In this document: positions 62,901-64,000 of the stretch, piece by piece
Layout of the letters: each line of letters begins with the position of its first letter
Position numbering within the stretch: the first letter of the stretch is position 1
NCBI RefSeq assembly: GCF_028858725.1
Contig: NC_084774.1
Coordinates: 8,220,001 to 8,284,000, forward strand
DNA from: Colius striatus
Lineage: Eukaryota > Chordata > Aves > Coliiformes > Coliidae
Length of the DNA stretch: 64,000 nucleotides
Reading direction: 5' to 3'
Notes under the pieces: generated by a model
The model's database searches: none
What the model was told of the DNA's origin: nothing
Seen by the model: the letters and a program-made list of their open reading frames with translations, nothing else
Position numbers and translations under genes: made by a program

Positions 62901-64000
62901 CCTGTAAACTTCAAACACAGAGGCACACAAAGACAGATCTTCAATGCCTCCCTAACAAAGCTGCCCACAAAATCCTCTTTTTTCCTAGAAAACAGGATAC
63001 GCCTGCTACAGCCTAATCTGAAGTGACGAGGCCTCCCCAAAGCGCCCTCCGCAGCACACACAGACTTTTCTGGGGAGAAACGCTGCTCCCCGGGGCTCCT
63101 GCTCCTTCCCTCACGGGTCAGGGATTATCACCTCTGCTCAGGGGCAGGGGAAGGGGTTTGTCACAAGGCAGGAGCCCAGCAGAGCGCAGCCGTGCTGCTT
63201 CCAGCTCTGCCGCAACCTTTGCTCGCAACGCTTGCAATAATTTACTCCTGTAGCAACGTTTGCCTGGGAGCAACCAGTGCAGCGTGTGTGGGGGAGAGGA
63301 AGGGCCAGTAAACAGCAGGAGAAACTGAAATCCTGGTCTTAAAGTTGTCAGCCTCGCCTAGGAACGGAACTAACCCCTCCAAAGCTTCAGCTGGGCAATC
63401 TCCATCACACCAGCGAGGTGGGAGGAGCTGCAGCATCCCTCAGCCCTGTACAGAGATGGTGACCTGAGCCCACACAGCCCAAGGCAGACACTGCAGGGCA
63501 GGCAGAGCAGAGGTGGGCTCAGCACCAGCTGGGGCCAAAGGTGTCTGGGTTTTACCCCTGGCTCATTCACACTCTCTCCCCTTTTCCAGGCCTTTCTCAG
63601 GCCAGCAAGAGCAGGCAATGCTCTCCCACTTCAGGAAGGTGCTCCGAGGCTCCTCAAAATGACTGCAAAGGGCTTTGAGAGCTCTGGATAGAAACAGGAC
63701 ACTCACACCCCAGGATCTGGTCTCTTGGGAATATATAGTAAAGACCCTTTCCCAGGCAATATTCTCTGAGGGAGCTTTTCAAGTTTGATGGGTGAAATGA
63801 AGCTGAAAAAATGCACCTGAAGCAGGGCAGGCTGACCCTCTGGCTCCTTTTGGAGGGCACCATTTGCAATACCCTATTTCCCCGTGTGCATGTGGCCCCA
63901 TTGCTTTTTGCAGCTGCTTCTACTCCAGTACTTGTGGCAAACAAGCCCCAGCTGCTGTCCTCAGCTCATCCCCAGCTCTGATGAGTCTATCAGCAACACA
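59931..64000. other. Intergenic region upstream of DNMT3B
   Basis: No coding exon, RNA gene, LTR, CR1 or SINE copy is recognised. By human synteny COMMD7 would be the next gene, divergent from DNMT3B, but none of its characteristic sequence is seen, so it would start beyond the window. Confidence 0.55.

Noticed and set aside
59931-64000. COMMD7 expected next to DNMT3B by synteny
   Set aside because: None of the open frames resembles a COMM-domain protein, so the gene must begin outside the window or be absent here.

Overview
This window is vertebrate nuclear DNA, most likely from a bird. It carries intron-rich genes with GT-AG splice sites, CpG-island promoters, a compact layout (DNMT3B in about 17 kb, MAPRE1 in about 8 kb), a CR1 LINE 3' end, and very little other recognisable interspersed repeat. 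All calls are by eye from the sequence; exon borders were fixed by splice consensus and by reading-frame continuity across every junction.

Two genes are certain, both on the minus strand and in tandem. DNMT3B (de novo DNA cytosine-5 methyltransferase 3B) runs from a CpG-island promoter near 59.7 kb to its stop codon at 42293. Its 18 coding exons join without a frame break into 742 residues: variable N-terminus, PWWP, ADD zinc domain and a complete catalytic domain. MAPRE1 (EB1, microtubule plus-end tracker) follows from a CpG-island promoter near 38.3 kb to its stop codon at 31579. Its seven exons, six of them coding, give 263 residues ending in the EEY tail; the poly(A) signal is at 29975-29980. 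The human order COMMD7-DNMT3B-MAPRE1-EFCAB8 supports the assignment. COMMD7 would lie beyond the right edge and no exon of it is seen.

The spacer between the DNMT3B end (candidate poly(A) signal 39084-39089) and the MAPRE1 promoter is under 1 kb. It is filled with pyrimidine repeats on the plus strand, which would be G-rich in read-through DNMT3B RNA. The candidate DNMT3B 3'UTR contains a 16-copy, 33-bp minisatellite whose unit holds an imperfect oestrogen-response-element-like inverted repeat. DNMT3B also shows a second possible first exon (57111-57128 coding) that is in frame with the main start and has an interferon-response-like motif just upstream.

The left 29 kb has no gene I can name with confidence. 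Several short minus-strand exon candidates with good splice sites lie at about 7.7-26.8 kb, one with an EF-hand-like segment. They fit an EFCAB8-like gene by synteny, but each is individually weak. A CpG-rich spot at 5.78-6.15 kb combines a perfect CTCF core and a perfect TFIIIC B-box. The right end (60-64 kb) is intergenic DNA upstream of DNMT3B.
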